NCBI RefSeq assembly: GCF_001456025.1
Contig: NZ_LMTZ01000066.1
Location: 102,088-166,087 of the forward strand
Source of the DNA: Mastigocoleus testarum BC008
GTDB taxonomy: Bacteria; Cyanobacteriota; Cyanobacteriia; Cyanobacteriales; Nostocaceae
DNA: 64,000 bases
Direction: 5' to 3'
Part shown: positions 10,043-20,401 of the stretch, in pieces
Position numbering within the stretch: the stretch's first letter is position 1
How the letters are laid out: each line of letters starts with the position of its first letter
Notes under the pieces: model-generated
The model's database searches: none
What the model saw: the letters and a program-made list of their open reading frames with translations, nothing else
What the model was told of the DNA's origin: nothing
Program-made: the position numbers and the translations under genes

Positions 10043-10720
10043 TTAGTCAGAAACGCAAGTATGTAATAAATTAATACCTAGTTCTTCTCTCCACTGAGAC
10101 AAAGGCTTCTCCCAATTTGCTTCCCACTTTTGAGCAAATAATGGTTTCACTTTAGAGCCCATCGTATACCCAGAAGTAAGCTGTTCTAACAAAGTTCCAA
10201 GTAATTCTGGACTTTGAAAAATAGTTCTAAACAATCCTCCAGCTAATAATATCACTGGCATAGGTAAACGGGTTTGAGCAAGACTAAATGATTGAATTCC
10301 TAATTCTCCCATCTGACTTGTATCAAATCCTGTTACTACATGCCAGATATCATGAGTTTGCCTCATGCGAAAAAGAATATAGCTGATGTCATCTTCAATT
10401 TTTATCTTACGATAGGAACCCGGTGTAAAACCTAATTTCTTCATATGAGAAGCATATATATAACCTAAAGATTCTTCCGGATATTCCAGCAAAACATCTA
10501 GATTTGGTGTTGCTCCGACATAACGTTCGTTGATTATTTCCTCAACTTCTGGTTTTGTCTTGAGGTAATTTGCGGCTAATTTAGTCGCATTGTTATATCG
10601 CATTCCCTCCACAATATCGAATACAGATTCGACTTGATTAAGATTCATCCAAAGGGAAATAAATCCCCTTATTACCATCAAAGATCTCAAGTTTAATCGT
10701 GGTAAGGCTGTTAGCAGCAT
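10043..10720 (-). CDS. Coq4 family protein
   Basis: This 225-residue protein of the Coq4 family contains the signature HDxxH-x11-E (HDIWHVVTGFDTSQMGE), which binds metal in eukaryotic Coq4. Eukaryotic Coq4 acts in ubiquinone biosynthesis, in the oxidative decarboxylation of the head group. Cyanobacteria make plastoquinone rather than ubiquinone, so the role here is open; related proteins also appear in other lipid and quinone contexts. Other family features are LRSLMVIRGFISLW, the YASHMKKLGFTPGSY block and PVILLAGGLFRTIF. Probably membrane-peripheral. It stands between ureC and a methyltransferase-HIT gene, all on the minus strand but with spacers over 200 bases. Confidence 0.85.
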   Translation of the reverse strand: MLLTALPRLNLRSLMVIRGFISLWMNLNQVESVFDIVEGMRYNNATKLAANYLKTKPEVEEIINERYVGATPNLDVLLEYPEESLGYIYASHMKKLGFTPGSYRKIKIEDDISYILFRMRQTHDIWHVVTGFDTSQMGELGIQSFSLAQTRLPMPVILLAGGLFRTIFQSPELLGTLLEQLTSGYTMGSKVKPLFAQKWEANWEKPLSQWREELGINLLHTCVSD

Positions 10721-10936
10721 ATGGCACTTCCAAGTACATTAGTTACTATTCAAGCTGGAGTAAAATGCACCAGCTGAAAATCTGTAATGTATAAATACTC
10801 TATGGGAAATGCTAATTTCGAATTTTTTGATTCTATTGGAGAATATTATTTTCAATAACTTGAAAAATGGCAACAGAAGTTGTTGCAGCATCATACAAGT
10901 ATTGCTACATGTATGTTAGTACTTGTATGTTAGTGC

Positions 10937-11803
10937 TTATTTTAATGCCATGCTACGTCTTGGAATCACACTTCTAATTCCACCTTTAGCACCGGTAACA
11001 TCACTCTTATAACGCGGAATAATATGAATCCCGGCATGCATAACATTTTGTCCCGCATCCCGATTGATATTCATTCCCACATTAAATCCATCAGGTGCAA
11101 ATTCTTTAGCGATCAATGCTTGCACTTTATTTACCATCAACCAACAAGCAGCTTGCTCTTTAAAGGCTAAGTCAAAATAGTTACTTATATGTCGTTTAGG
11201 AATAACTAAAACGTGACCTTTACTTGCAGGATAACCATCATACATTGCATAAGCTGTGGCAGATTCGGTCAATAGTTTGAGATTTTTATGCGGATTACAA
11301 AATATACAGCGTTCTGATGAATTAATTTGTTGATTGTAGTGAGTATATTCATAAAACTCACAATTATCATTTAAATATACAGTCTTAAAGGGAAGCTTAA
11401 CGATACATTGGTAGGTTGGTTTTTTATGGACATAATGTTCTCGAAAACCTTCTTTGATAATATCTCTCCTCACCGCGTAGTAAGCTTTACCTCCAGGTTT
11501 TAATAAATGTGATACTTCCATTAAAACATTCGCTTGTTCTTCAGGGAATAAAACATTCAAAACATAACAACAAATTATTGTGTCAAATTTACCATAGGGG
11601 TATTGAGAAAAATAGTATGGATCGTACCCAATTATATCCAATCCTTTTGCTTTTAAGAGCTTTACATCATTTCCAAAGCCACAGCCAAAGTCCAAAATTC
11701 TACCTTTTAGTAGTTGTTTTCTTAATAAAAAGTTTGCAGGAAATGATAATTTAGTCCTTTCTATTGCTGTAAGGTGACTGAATTCATTATTTCGGTTTTT
11801 CAT
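10937..11803 (-). CDS. Class I methyltransferase fused to HIT domain
   Basis: This 288-residue two-domain protein has a class I SAM-dependent methyltransferase at residues about 10-130: ILDFGCGFGNDVKLL (SAM-binding motif I), GYDPYYF, YVLNVLFPEE and LKPGGKAYYAVRR. It is followed by a HIT domain (about 160-288) with a CIFC zinc-like pair, KGHVLVIPKRHISNYFDL, the GMNINRDAGQ strand and the HAGIHIIPRY motif. In HIT hydrolases the motif is HxHxH with the middle His as nucleophile. Here residue 258, the middle position, is Gly, so hydrolase or transferase activity is doubtful. The substrate is unknown; this domain pairing is a recognised bacterial architecture. A 10-bp inverted repeat (10892-10901/10920-10929) lies just after the stop. 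Confidence 0.8.
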   Translation of the reverse strand: MKNRNNEFSHLTAIERTKLSFPANFLLRKQLLKGRILDFGCGFGNDVKLLKAKGLDIIGYDPYYFSQYPYGKFDTIICCYVLNVLFPEEQANVLMEVSHLLKPGGKAYYAVRRDIIKEGFREHYVHKKPTYQCIVKLPFKTVYLNDNCEFYEYTHYNQQINSSERCIFCNPHKNLKLLTESATAYAMYDGYPASKGHVLVIPKRHISNYFDLAFKEQAACWLMVNKVQALIAKEFAPDGFNVGMNINRDAGQNVMHAGIHIIPRYKSDVTGAKGGIRSVIPRRSMALK

Positions 11804-12320
11804 TTCTTCTTATAAGTAGTTACTAATAGGTTATGAATAGTAGATAAATTTAATACCGATTAGTAATTACTCGACATCACTACTAACAACATCACAAATA
11901 TGTAATCATTTATAATCTTGTTCAAAACATAGCCTATAATGCTACTTAAAATACTCCGTAAATTTTCGGCATTTTTGTGATTAACTTGTTTTAATTTAAA
12001 TAAATTATGTGGGTATTGCTTAAGATTTATCTTCTATTTTGCAAGTATTGTGGATATTTCACGCTGAAGAACACGGCAATCAAACCAGCTGATATTTAAT
12101 TTCTATAGTGGGGTCTTTAAAAGTATCAAAAATTCTTGTATTTAAATGAGGTCTTATTTTAAAACCAGTTGCGACAAAATTCTGAGTAGCTGTGTGATTA
12201 TGTAATATCAATTCCTCACAATTTCCCATATTTCCTTACTTCAAAGACATACTTTTTATCACAGATTTAACTTTAAATATTTAGTTTACTGATTGAGTGT
12301 TCCAAAAATACGAGATAGAT
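11804..12320. other. AT-rich intergenic region
   Basis: A divergent spacer of about 500 bases between the methyltransferase-HIT gene and the HTH gene. No reading frame, hairpin or repeat of note was seen; it presumably holds both promoters. Confidence 0.5.
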
Positions 12321-12677
12321 ATGAGAATATATCCTCTGGGAAACAAAAAAAATTCTGAAGTAAAAGCAACATCTATGATACGTAAGATCACCACGAGAGA
12401 ACAGCGTCTAATTTCACTTTATAAAAACTGGGATTTTGGCATGACACCAAAGCAGTTCTACACAAAATGGGGTGTTACTTATAAAGATATTGCTCAAATT
12501 TGCGATCGCTCTGATTCTACTGTAAGAAATTGGTTTAGAAGTAATTCTGATAAGCACTACCCAACAAAAAATGATTTACTTCACCTTGCTTTAATGGATT
12601 TCTTGCTAGAACATTTCGAAGAAGTCCCCGAAAATATTTTGCAATGGTTAAACATAGATAAATTACCACATGCTTAA
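12321..12677 (+). CDS. Helix-turn-helix domain protein
   Basis: A small protein (118 residues from the ATG at 12321; an upstream GTG at 12297 would give 126) of a cyanobacterial HTH family. After a basic N-terminus and ITTREQRLISLYKNWDFGM, the segment KWGVTYKDIAQICDRSDSTV followed by RNWFR is a helix-turn-helix with a recognition helix typical of DNA-binding regulators. The C-terminal HLALMDFLLEHFEEVPENIL is a likely dimerisation helix. No effector domain. It stands alone, so its target cannot be inferred; ATG 12321 is preferred over the GTG because it is the stronger initiator. Confidence 0.7.
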   Translation: MRIYPLGNKKNSEVKATSMIRKITTREQRLISLYKNWDFGMTPKQFYTKWGVTYKDIAQICDRSDSTVRNWFRSNSDKHYPTKNDLLHLALMDFLLEHFEEVPENILQWLNIDKLPHA

Positions 12678-13145
12678 TGTATGTGGTTAGAAGTTATATT
12701 GTTTGAATTTACATGATTTTAAATACTTACAAGCATGTAATGGATAGAGGCAAAAACTTTGTCATTGTTTGTCATTGAATCGATTCATGGTAGATTTTAA
12801 TGCGTTTATAACTATGATTGTGCTATCGGAGAAAAAAATATAGAATCAAGCATAATATATACTGAAAAACTATATTTCTATAAATTATTTCTCCCTAAAT
12901 TTGTCAAATAATCACTACTTAGATATTCTTCTATTAATATCGCTTGCTCAATATGGAATAATTTCTTGGAAATAGTTTTAAGTTTTGAAATTATAAGTTA
13001 TCCAGTTATAACTTATGAAGTATTTGGTTGAATATTCTGATTATTTTACGAATTAAGAACCAAAAACTCTAACGTTAAAAAATTTAAAAAAATACTCTTT
13101 AAATGCAAATTTAAACATTAAATCAACTTAAACTGAATTTAGGAA
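12678..13145. other. AT-rich intergenic region
   Basis: About 470 bases between the HTH gene and the GAF gene on the same strand. It contains only AT-rich sequence with a short direct repeat (TTTGTCATTGTTTGTCATTG near 12759). No hairpin followed by T residues was seen. Confidence 0.45.
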
Positions 13146-14486
13146 ATGCATAGTAATATCAATGAGACAACTGTATTACGTCAGATAACAAAATATATCC
13201 GTCAAAAGTTAGAATTAAAAGTCATTTTGACCGCTGCTGCTGCAGATCTGCGTTTATTCCTGGGAATTGATAGGGTAAAAGTCTGTAAGTTTAACCTGGA
13301 TGGAAGCGGTGAGGTAATTGCTGAATCTGTAAATGATGATGGTTTACCATCTATGCTGGGATTACATTTTCCTGGTGATGAAATTCCTGCTGAAACTCGT
13401 GAGTTATATCTTAAGGTACGAGTGCGGTCAATTGTGAATGTTGACACTAAAGAAATTGCTCAAAGCGCACTATATGATTTGGAAACGGCAGAGATCCTTT
13501 CTGAAGAAATTTGCTATCGTGCAGTAGACCCATGTCATTTGGAGTATTTGACAGCCATCGGTGTCAAATCATCTGTTGTCTTACCTATTTTATATGATGG
13601 AAAACTCTGGGGTTTATTAGCATGTCACCACAGTAAACCACGTTTGATTTCAGAAGCAGATCTGGAATTGGTTCAAATGGTTGTTGAGCAAATTTCAGTA
13701 GCAATTGCTCAAAATACTCTTCTCTCCCAAGTACCAGAGAGAAATCTTAGAGAAAATAGTATCAAGCATGTCGTTACTCTATTGCATTCATTATCTACGG
13801 TAGAATTACAAGCTGCTTTGGCGCAAGCTATTGTTGCATTTGGTGGTTCTGGAGGTAGGCTTTGTATTGCTAAAAAAAGTGAGGGAAACAAAATTGACAG
13901 CTTTATAGACTGTCTGGAAAATTCCAGCGACAGTCTCAAGCTTTATACCCATGGTAAACAGCCTGTAATGCCAAAACTAGCAAAATACCAATTGATGGAA
14001 CAGTATAGTGTTTGGCAAGAATATTATAAATCTGGTGATTATGATATTTGGGCAATTTCAGATATATATCAAGTTCACGAATTACGCTTTTTGCAGGTTG
14101 CTTTTCAAGGTTCTCAAGTCTGTAGTCTCTTAATGATTCCACTCCAGTATCGTCAGCACTTATTGGGATATTTAAGTATTTTTCGCAACAAATTAGAGCG
14201 AGAAACTTTTTGGGCGGGAGAGTTTGAATCAGATCAAAGACAATTATACCCTCGCCAATCTCTTAATGCTTGGCGAGATACCACTAAGACTCTATCTTGT
14301 GAATGGAGTGCAAAAGAAATTGACTTAGCCCGCGAAATTAGTAAACAATTTGCCTTTGCAGTTCAAGAATATCAACTACAACAAGAATTCGATAAGCAAA
14401 CTGATAACTTGCAGAATACGATGCAAAAACAGCAGGCATTAGTAAAAGCTTTGACTAAGATGCGACAAATTCCTTGGACCAGATAA
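13146..14486 (+). CDS. Phytochrome-like GAF/PHY photoreceptor module, no output domain
   Basis: This 446-residue soluble protein has an N-terminal GAF domain (about 8-190) of the bilin-binding type: FPGDEIPAETRELYLKVRVR matches the phytochrome DIP region, and DPCHLEYLTAIGV places Cys130-His131 where the chromophore Cys-His of Cph1 lies, followed by DGKLWGLLACHH. A second GAF/PHY-like domain (about 205-415) has ETFWAGEFESDQRQLYPRQS and ending helices. The last 35 residues (QEFDKQTDNLQNTMQKQQAL and on) look like the coiled linker that in related proteins leads into another GAF or a histidine kinase, but a stop follows. It may be a stand-alone sensor or a truncated kinase. No kinase or response regulator lies beside it. 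Confidence 0.7.
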   Translation: MHSNINETTVLRQITKYIRQKLELKVILTAAAADLRLFLGIDRVKVCKFNLDGSGEVIAESVNDDGLPSMLGLHFPGDEIPAETRELYLKVRVRSIVNVDTKEIAQSALYDLETAEILSEEICYRAVDPCHLEYLTAIGVKSSVVLPILYDGKLWGLLACHHSKPRLISEADLELVQMVVEQISVAIAQNTLLSQVPERNLRENSIKHVVTLLHSLSTVELQAALAQAIVAFGGSGGRLCIAKKSEGNKIDSFIDCLENSSDSLKLYTHGKQPVMPKLAKYQLMEQYSVWQEYYKSGDYDIWAISDIYQVHELRFLQVAFQGSQVCSLLMIPLQYRQHLLGYLSIFRNKLERETFWAGEFESDQRQLYPRQSLNAWRDTTKTLSCEWSAKEIDLAREISKQFAFAVQEYQLQQEFDKQTDNLQNTMQKQQALVKALTKMRQIPWTR

Positions 14487-15164
14487 AGAGCAGAATACAG
14501 GAGTTAAGAATGGAATAAGCTTTACGCCTAAATTTTAGCTATTTATCTATACCTTACTTACCTGCTATCTGCTATAAGATCCTTTCAATATCAACAATAG
14601 ATATTGAAGGGAATTTATTAATTTTTATTGTTATTTATTTTCAATAAAGATTTAAGAGCTAAATACCTTTGATTCGTTATCCCCGAAAGCGAGGAAATAT
14701 AAAGATACCTCAACTATCTTCAATTAAAATTTGTCTATTTTATGCAAAATGCTTGACATTTATTGAAGTATTTACTTATTCGGGTTTAATACTACATAAA
14801 TTAGTTCAATGTCTGTAATTTTTTGCTAGTATTACATGTTGTTTGCTAAGTGAAAAATAACTCACATGAATGGTAATTTCGACCTCCCAGAGAAACAGCT
14901 ACCCTTTGGTAAGACATAAATTGTCGCTTTCGGCTATTTCTTTTTGTCTAATATGTATATATTTGTATAATAACAAGTCAAAATACTGATTTTATAAGCC
15001 TTTACTTGACTCAAATATAGCAGTTCGATTAAGAAATCAAGGGTTCTTAAGTACATAGTATTTCACTTTTATAGTTGCAAATCAGAATACGACTTTTCTC
15101 ATTGATTGCAGCTAAAAGTAACTGTCGAATTTTTCCGCTTTTTATAAAATAGCGTTAAATTATA
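14487..15164. other. Intergenic region after the GAF gene
   Basis: About 680 AT-rich bases. Apart from the hairpin at 14581-14611 no structure was seen, and no continuation of the GAF reading frame into a kinase domain could be found in any frame. Confidence 0.5.
14581..14611 (+). terminator. Probable intrinsic terminator of the GAF gene
   Basis: CCTTTCAATATC and GATATTGAAGGG pair around an AACAATA loop with one mismatch, followed by an AT-rich, T-containing tail. It lies about 95 bases after the GAF gene stop. Confidence 0.55.
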
Positions 15165-16481
15165 ATGACTATAGAAGATACGTTATCTATTCTAGACGAA
15201 GTTTTTCACCCCGACCGTTTAAGCGTTGTTCAGGAACAAGTATTCCGTAAATGTTGGGAAGGAAATACTTACCAAGAAATTGCTAACACTTGTGGTTATG
15301 ATGCTGATTACATTCGGAGTGTTGGTTCTCAATTATGGCAAAAGTTATCTAATGCTTTTGGGGAGAAAATCACCAAAAATAACTTTCGTTCAGTTCTCAG
15401 GCAACAGTTTCAAAATAGACTAGTACCGACACATGAAAAAAGAGAACTAGAATTTCCTAAAGGTATAGTACCTTTAAACTCCCCATTTTATATAGAACGC
15501 GTTCCTGGTGAATCGCTGTGCTACGAAACAATTTTACAACCGGGGGCTTTGCTGCGAATAAAAGCACCATTAGAAATGGGTAAAACCTCATTGATGGTGA
15601 GGATTCTGGAAAAATCTAGACAATTTGGGTACTACACGGTTGCATTAAGTTTCCAAAAAGCTGACGCCAAAGTTTTTACTGATTTGGATCGCTTATTGAA
15701 GTGGTTTTGTAGCGCGATCGCTCACCAATTGGGTTTGGAAGGAGAGCAATATCAACTCGAGCATCATTGGAGTTCAATTTATGGGAGTAAAAGCAACTGT
15801 ACCCATTACTTTCAAGAATTTTTATTACCAGCCCTAAAAAGACCTCTTGTGTTAGCCCTGGATCGAGTTGATGAAGTATTTCGTCACTTGGAAGTTGCTG
15901 ATGATTTTTTCAGCATGCTGCGTTCTTGGTATGAGGAAGCTTCCTACGGAACCCAAGGGAGTGAGGTGTGGCGCAACTTACGATTAATTATTATCCATTC
16001 TACAGAAGTTTACATTCCTTTAGACACCAATAAATCTCCTTTTAATGTAGGAGTTGCAATTGAATTACAGACATTCAAATCCGAACAAGTCTATAAGCTT
16101 GCTCGGTTACATAATTTAGAATTATCACCACAAAGGCTAAAGCAGTTTATGCAATTGTTGGGCGGTCACCCTTTTTTAGTTCGCCTAACCTTGTACAACT
16201 TGGCATTAAGACATATAACCTGGGATTATCTTGTAAAATCTGCAGCGACAGAATCAGGCATTTATCGCAGTCATCTACGTCAACTTTTAGGATACCTCCA
16301 AGAGGATATGGAATTAATTTCAGCCTACGAACAGGTTCTAAAATGTACGGGACCTGTAGAATTGGAACAAATGCTAGCTTTCAAATTAAATAGTATAGGC
16401 TTAGTATCTCTTCTAGGTAATGCTGTAATATCTAGGTGCGAACTGTATCGGCAGTATTTCCGTCAGCATATTAGAACTTAG
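15165..16481 (+). CDS. AAA_35 NTPase with vMAP-type N-terminal HTH
   Basis: A 438-residue predicted STAND-like NTPase. Residues about 1-85 resemble the vWA-MoxR-associated N-terminal helical domain (HPDRLSVVQEQVFRKCWEGN, then TYQEIANTCGYDADYIRSVG), a module cyanobacteria put before signalling and conflict-related NTPases. The AAA-like domain follows, with a P-loop RIKAPLEMGKTSLM (about 131-144), a Walker B-like LVLALDRVDEVF, a sensor-like LRLIIIHSTEVY and a C-terminal GLVSLLGNAVISRCELYRQY typical of AAA_35. No effector or sensor domain is attached; the following gene supplies a paralogous NTPase with WD40 repeats. It likely acts as a regulatory ATPase, with unknown ligand and partner. Confidence 0.75.
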   Translation: MTIEDTLSILDEVFHPDRLSVVQEQVFRKCWEGNTYQEIANTCGYDADYIRSVGSQLWQKLSNAFGEKITKNNFRSVLRQQFQNRLVPTHEKRELEFPKGIVPLNSPFYIERVPGESLCYETILQPGALLRIKAPLEMGKTSLMVRILEKSRQFGYYTVALSFQKADAKVFTDLDRLLKWFCSAIAHQLGLEGEQYQLEHHWSSIYGSKSNCTHYFQEFLLPALKRPLVLALDRVDEVFRHLEVADDFFSMLRSWYEEASYGTQGSEVWRNLRLIIIHSTEVYIPLDTNKSPFNVGVAIELQTFKSEQVYKLARLHNLELSPQRLKQFMQLLGGHPFLVRLTLYNLALRHITWDYLVKSAATESGIYRSHLRQLLGYLQEDMELISAYEQVLKCTGPVELEQMLAFKLNSIGLVSLLGNAVISRCELYRQYFRQHIRT

Positions 16482-16673
16482 AAATCGAGCTAAACCATTG
16501 AAATTTAATTTGCGACTCATAAGCACAACGCTTCACAAAAAGATTACTGGACAAACCAAATAATGATAATCTTCCCTTATAAGGGGGTTTATTTAAATTT
16601 TTTGCTGATACCAAGTCGCGGTCTATTTTGGCTCGACTTTGTAGTGCTATTTAATTGAACTCACCTTGAACTA

Positions 16674-19600
16674 ATGGCGACCGAAAAGTTAACAAATTAC
16701 CAATATCAAGTAGGTGGGCGTTTACCAATTGATGCTCCGAGCTATGTAATACGAAAAGCTGATAAAGAACTTTACCAAGCTTTAAAAGCTAAAGAGTTTT
16801 GCTATGTACTCAATTGTCGTCAAATAGGTAAATCCAGTTTGCAAGTGCGAGTAACCCAGAGGTTAATGAATGATGGTGTTGCTTGTGGTGTTGTTGATTT
16901 GTCTGGTCTTGGTAGTCATAATACAACCGAGAAACAATGGTATGCCGATATAACCCTATCTTTAGTTCGTAGCTTAGGACTGAGTCAAAAGTTCAATTTG
17001 CGTAAATGGTTGGAAAAACGTCAATATATTTCGCCAGTCAGTTCTTTGGGTGAGTTTTTGGAAGATGTTCTACCTACTCTAATTCCACAACCAATAGTAA
17101 TTTTTATCGATGAGATTGATAGTACTTTAAGCCTACCTTTCAACACCGACGATTTTTTTGCACTGATCCGTGCTTGTGTTCAAAATAAAATTATCACTTT
17201 CACCTTGTTGGGAGTTGCAACACCTTCAGATTTAATTGCCAACAAAAGTAGAGCTCCTTTCAATATTGGTCGGGCGATTGAACTAGGTGGATTTACTTTT
17301 GAAGAAGCCCAACCATTAATTAGGGGTTTGGTGGGGAAAGTAAAAAATCCTCAAGAAGTGCTCAAAAACATATTAGCTTGGACTGGCGGACAGCCATTTC
17401 TAACTCAGAAACTATGCCGCCTAACTGTTAAGTACTATGCCCAAAAAATAGGTACTCCCAATATCATTTCAATTTCTGAACTGGTTAAAAATTATATTAC
17501 CGATCAGTGGGCATCTAAAGATGAGCCACCTCATTTACGTACTATTAGCGATCGCTTCCAAGTCAATACTAAAAAAACTGGACGCCTATTAGGACTTTAT
17601 CAGCAAATCATAGACCTAGATTCGATATCAGCAAATGAAGCAATTGACGAACAAGTCGAATTATTACTTAGTGGATTAGTTAAAAGACACAACGGGCGAA
17701 TAAAAATTTATAACCGCATCTACGAAGAAGTATTTGATAGAAACTGGGTAGAAAAACAATTAGCAAAACTCAGACCTTATTCCGAATCATTGAAAGCTTG
17801 GTTAAATTCCGAACGCAAAGATGAGTCACAATTATTACGAGGTTTATCTCTAGAAGAAGCCCAAGCTTGGTCAAACGAACATAGTTTGAATTATTTAGAT
17901 TATCAGTATTTAGCTGCTAGCCATGTAGTAAACAATCGGGAAGTTCAAAAAATTGAAATGGCTCGCACTCAAGAAGCTGAGGCGCGATTGGCAAAGCAGC
18001 GAGAAGTTTCTAAATTACAGAGAATTTTATTAACTTCAGTAAGCACTGCATTAGCTGTCTCTGCTACGTTGGGAATGGTAGCTTTCTTTCAGTTCCATAG
18101 AGCACTAGTTAACGAAATTAAAGCAATAATTGCTTCTTCAGAGGAATCCTTTGCTTTGAATCGAAGTTTAGATGCTGCGATCGAAGCCTTAAGAGCAAGG
18201 CAAAAATTGAAAGGTTTATATTGGAAAGATAAAAAACTTCAGAATCAGGTAGAAGAAGTACTTTTACAGGCAGCATACCAGGTAAAAGAGAAAAATATCT
18301 TGTCTGGACATACAGGTGCAGTTTATGACGTTGCTTTTAGTCCTGATGGTAAATTCCTTGCATCGGCGAGTCGAGATCAAACCATCAAGCTCTGGCAAAT
18401 GGATGGTACCCTAATTAAAACCTTTGAAGGTCATGGTGATTGGGTTAGAGGAATTGCTTTTAGTCCCAACGGGAAATACATTGTTTCTGCAAGTCAGGAC
18501 GGAACGGTCAAACTTTGGCAGACAAATGGGACTTTACTGAACACTTTCAAAGGTCATAACGCTGGAGTTAACAGTGTTGCTTTTGGTAAAAAATGTGAAC
18601 TCATTGTTTCAGGTTCAGATGACAATACTGCGAAGATCTGGGAAACTGATGGTACTTTATTGAGAACTTTAGAAGGACATACCGATCAAGTTAGGGGAGT
18701 AAATTTTAGTCCTAATTGTCAGCTTATTGCTTCGGCTAGTGGAGATGGTACGATCAAAGTCTGGAAAATTGACGGTACTTTATTAAAAACCCTTAAAGGT
18801 CATAACTCTGGTGTTAATAGAGTTGTTTTCAGCCCCAATGGTAATATTATTGCCTCATCTTCCGATGATAATACTGTTAAACTATGGCAAACCGATGGCA
18901 AAGAGATATATACCTTTAACAAGCATGAAGCAGGAGTTGACGGTCTCGCCTTTAGTTCGGATGGTAAAACTATTGCTTCAGCATCCGACGATCACACTGT
19001 TAAACTCTGGAAACTTAATGGAAGTTTGCTCCGCAGCCTAGAAGTGCATAATGAAGAGGTGAGATCTGTTGCTTTTAGTCCTGACGGAAAAGCTATTGCT
19101 TCAGCTTCTGAAGACAGTAGAATAGAAATTTGGCGACCAAACGAGACTTTACTAACAATATTGGCTGGACATAACGATGAAATCGAAAGCGTAGAATTCA
19201 GTCCTGTTAAGATCAGATCTCCAGAAGGAATAGATCGGATTATTGCCTCAGCTTCTGATGACAAAACCATAAAACTTTGGACTTCCCAAGGAAAACTGAT
19301 TATGGTTTTAGAAGAAGATAAAAATAAACTTGGAGGCCACAGTGATAAAGTTGAGGATGTTGCTTTTAGCCCTGATGGCAAATTAATTGCTTCTGCATCT
19401 GAAGACAATACTGTTGGGCTATGGAAATTTGATCGTGAAGATAATAGATATTACTTCTTATTAAGCCTAAAAGATCATAGGAATGAAGTTGAAGGTGTAG
19501 CTTTTAGCCCCGATGGGGAAATTATTGCTAGCGCTTCCGACGATCAGACTATAAAACTTTGGAAACCTGATGGTACTTTGCTAAAAACTTTGTTAGCACA

Positions 19601-20183
19601 TAGGGCTAGGGTAGAAGAAGTAACTTTTAGTCCTGATGGCAAATTACTAGCTTCAGCAAGTGGCGATCATACTGTCAAAATTTGGAGCATTGACGGTCAA
19701 TTACTCCGTACCCTTGAAGGTCATACCAGGGGTATAGATGATGTTGCCTTTAGTCCTGATGGTAAATTAATTGTATCTGCAAGTGAGGACAAAACCCTCA
19801 AGCTATGGAATCTTCATGGGAAAGTAATCAAAACTTTTAGGGGTCATACGGGTCGAGTTAGAGCAGTTGCTTTTCATCCCACAAAAGATATGATTGCTTC
19901 TGCAAGTGGAGATGCCACTATTAAACTGTGGAAATTAGATGGTTCTTTGGTAAGAACTCTTAAAGGACATAATGATGGAATTAATGGAATTTCTTTTAGC
20001 CCAGATGGAAAAAGACTTGCTTCTGCAGGTAACGATAATAAAGTAATTTTATGGGATTTAGACAAATTTCTTCAAATTGAACCTGTATTACAGCACGTCT
20101 GCAATTGGATCGAAGATTATTTGAAAACTAATGCAGAATTGGAACAGAAAGATAGACACTTATGCGATGACATTATTAAATAA
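16674..20183 (+). CDS. AAA_35 NTPase, transmembrane helix, 14 WD40 repeats
   Basis: An 1169-residue protein. Residues about 12-330 form an AAA_35 NTPase domain (P-loop [14 protein letters not shown], Walker [47 protein letters not shown]). A helical linker leads to one transmembrane helix at about 451-473 ([20 protein letters not shown]). From residue 541 there are 14 WD40 repeats with typical GH...SPDG...SASxDxTIKLW spacing, enough for two seven-bladed propellers. The last about 40 residues are a Cys-containing tail ([19 protein letters not shown]). The propellers would sense a ligand or partner and the NTPase would act as switch at the membrane. The repeats are close copies of each other, suggesting recent internal expansion. 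Confidence 0.9.
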   Translation: MATEKLTNYQYQVGGRLPIDAPSYVIRKADKELYQALKAKEFCYVLNCRQIGKSSLQVRVTQRLMNDGVACGVVDLSGLGSHNTTEKQWYADITLSLVRSLGLSQKFNLRKWLEKRQYISPVSSLGEFLEDVLPTLIPQPIVIFIDEIDSTLSLPFNTDDFFALIRACVQNKIITFTLLGVATPSDLIANKSRAPFNIGRAIELGGFTFEEAQPLIRGLVGKVKNPQEVLKNILAWTGGQPFLTQKLCRLTVKYYAQKIGTPNIISISELVKNYITDQWASKDEPPHLRTISDRFQVNTKKTGRLLGLYQQIIDLDSISANEAIDEQVELLLSGLVKRHNGRIKIYNRIYEEVFDRNWVEKQLAKLRPYSESLKAWLNSERKDESQLLRGLSLEEAQAWSNEHSLNYLDYQYLAASHVVNNREVQKIEMARTQEAEARLAKQREVSKLQRILLTSVSTALAVSATLGMVAFFQFHRALVNEIKAIIASSEESFALNRSLDAAIEALRARQKLKGLYWKDKKLQNQVEEVLLQAAYQVKEKNILSGHTGAVYDVAFSPDGKFLASASRDQTIKLWQMDGTLIKTFEGHGDWVRGIAFSPNGKYIVSASQDGTVKLWQTNGTLLNTFKGHNAGVNSVAFGKKCELIVSGSDDNTAKIWETDGTLLRTLEGHTDQVRGVNFSPNCQLIASASGDGTIKVWKIDGTLLKTLKGHNSGVNRVVFSPNGNIIASSSDDNTVKLWQTDGKEIYTFNKHEAGVDGLAFSSDGKTIASASDDHTVKLWKLNGSLLRSLEVHNEEVRSVAFSPDGKAIASASEDSRIEIWRPNETLLTILAGHNDEIESVEFSPVKIRSPEGIDRIIASASDDKTIKLWTSQGKLIMVLEEDKNKLGGHSDKVEDVAFSPDGKLIASASEDNTVGLWKFDREDNRYYFLLSLKDHRNEVEGVAFSPDGEIIASASDDQTIKLWKPDGTLLKTLLAHRARVEEVTFSPDGKLLASASGDHTVKIWSIDGQLLRTLEGHTRGIDDVAFSPDGKLIVSASEDKTLKLWNLHGKVIKTFRGHTGRVRAVAFHPTKDMIASASGDATIKLWKLDGSLVRTLKGHNDGINGISFSPDGKRLASAGNDNKVILWDLDKFLQIEPVLQHVCNWIEDYLKTNAELEQKDRHLCDDIIK

Positions 20184-20401
20184 AAACAATACATTTTTAC
20201 TAAATATTGTCAAGCAAACTATATAAAGTTGGTTGTGTTGCAAAAAAATATTTAGTTGCAATAGTCTAAGCTTATTGACTGATTTAGCTATATTTTAACT
20301 AATTTGTTCAGCGCGTTACGGCATTGCTAGAAGCTAAAAGAATCTCATATGACATTGAATATATTAGTTCTCATCTGCATTGTTCAATTAAACTTATGGG
20401 T

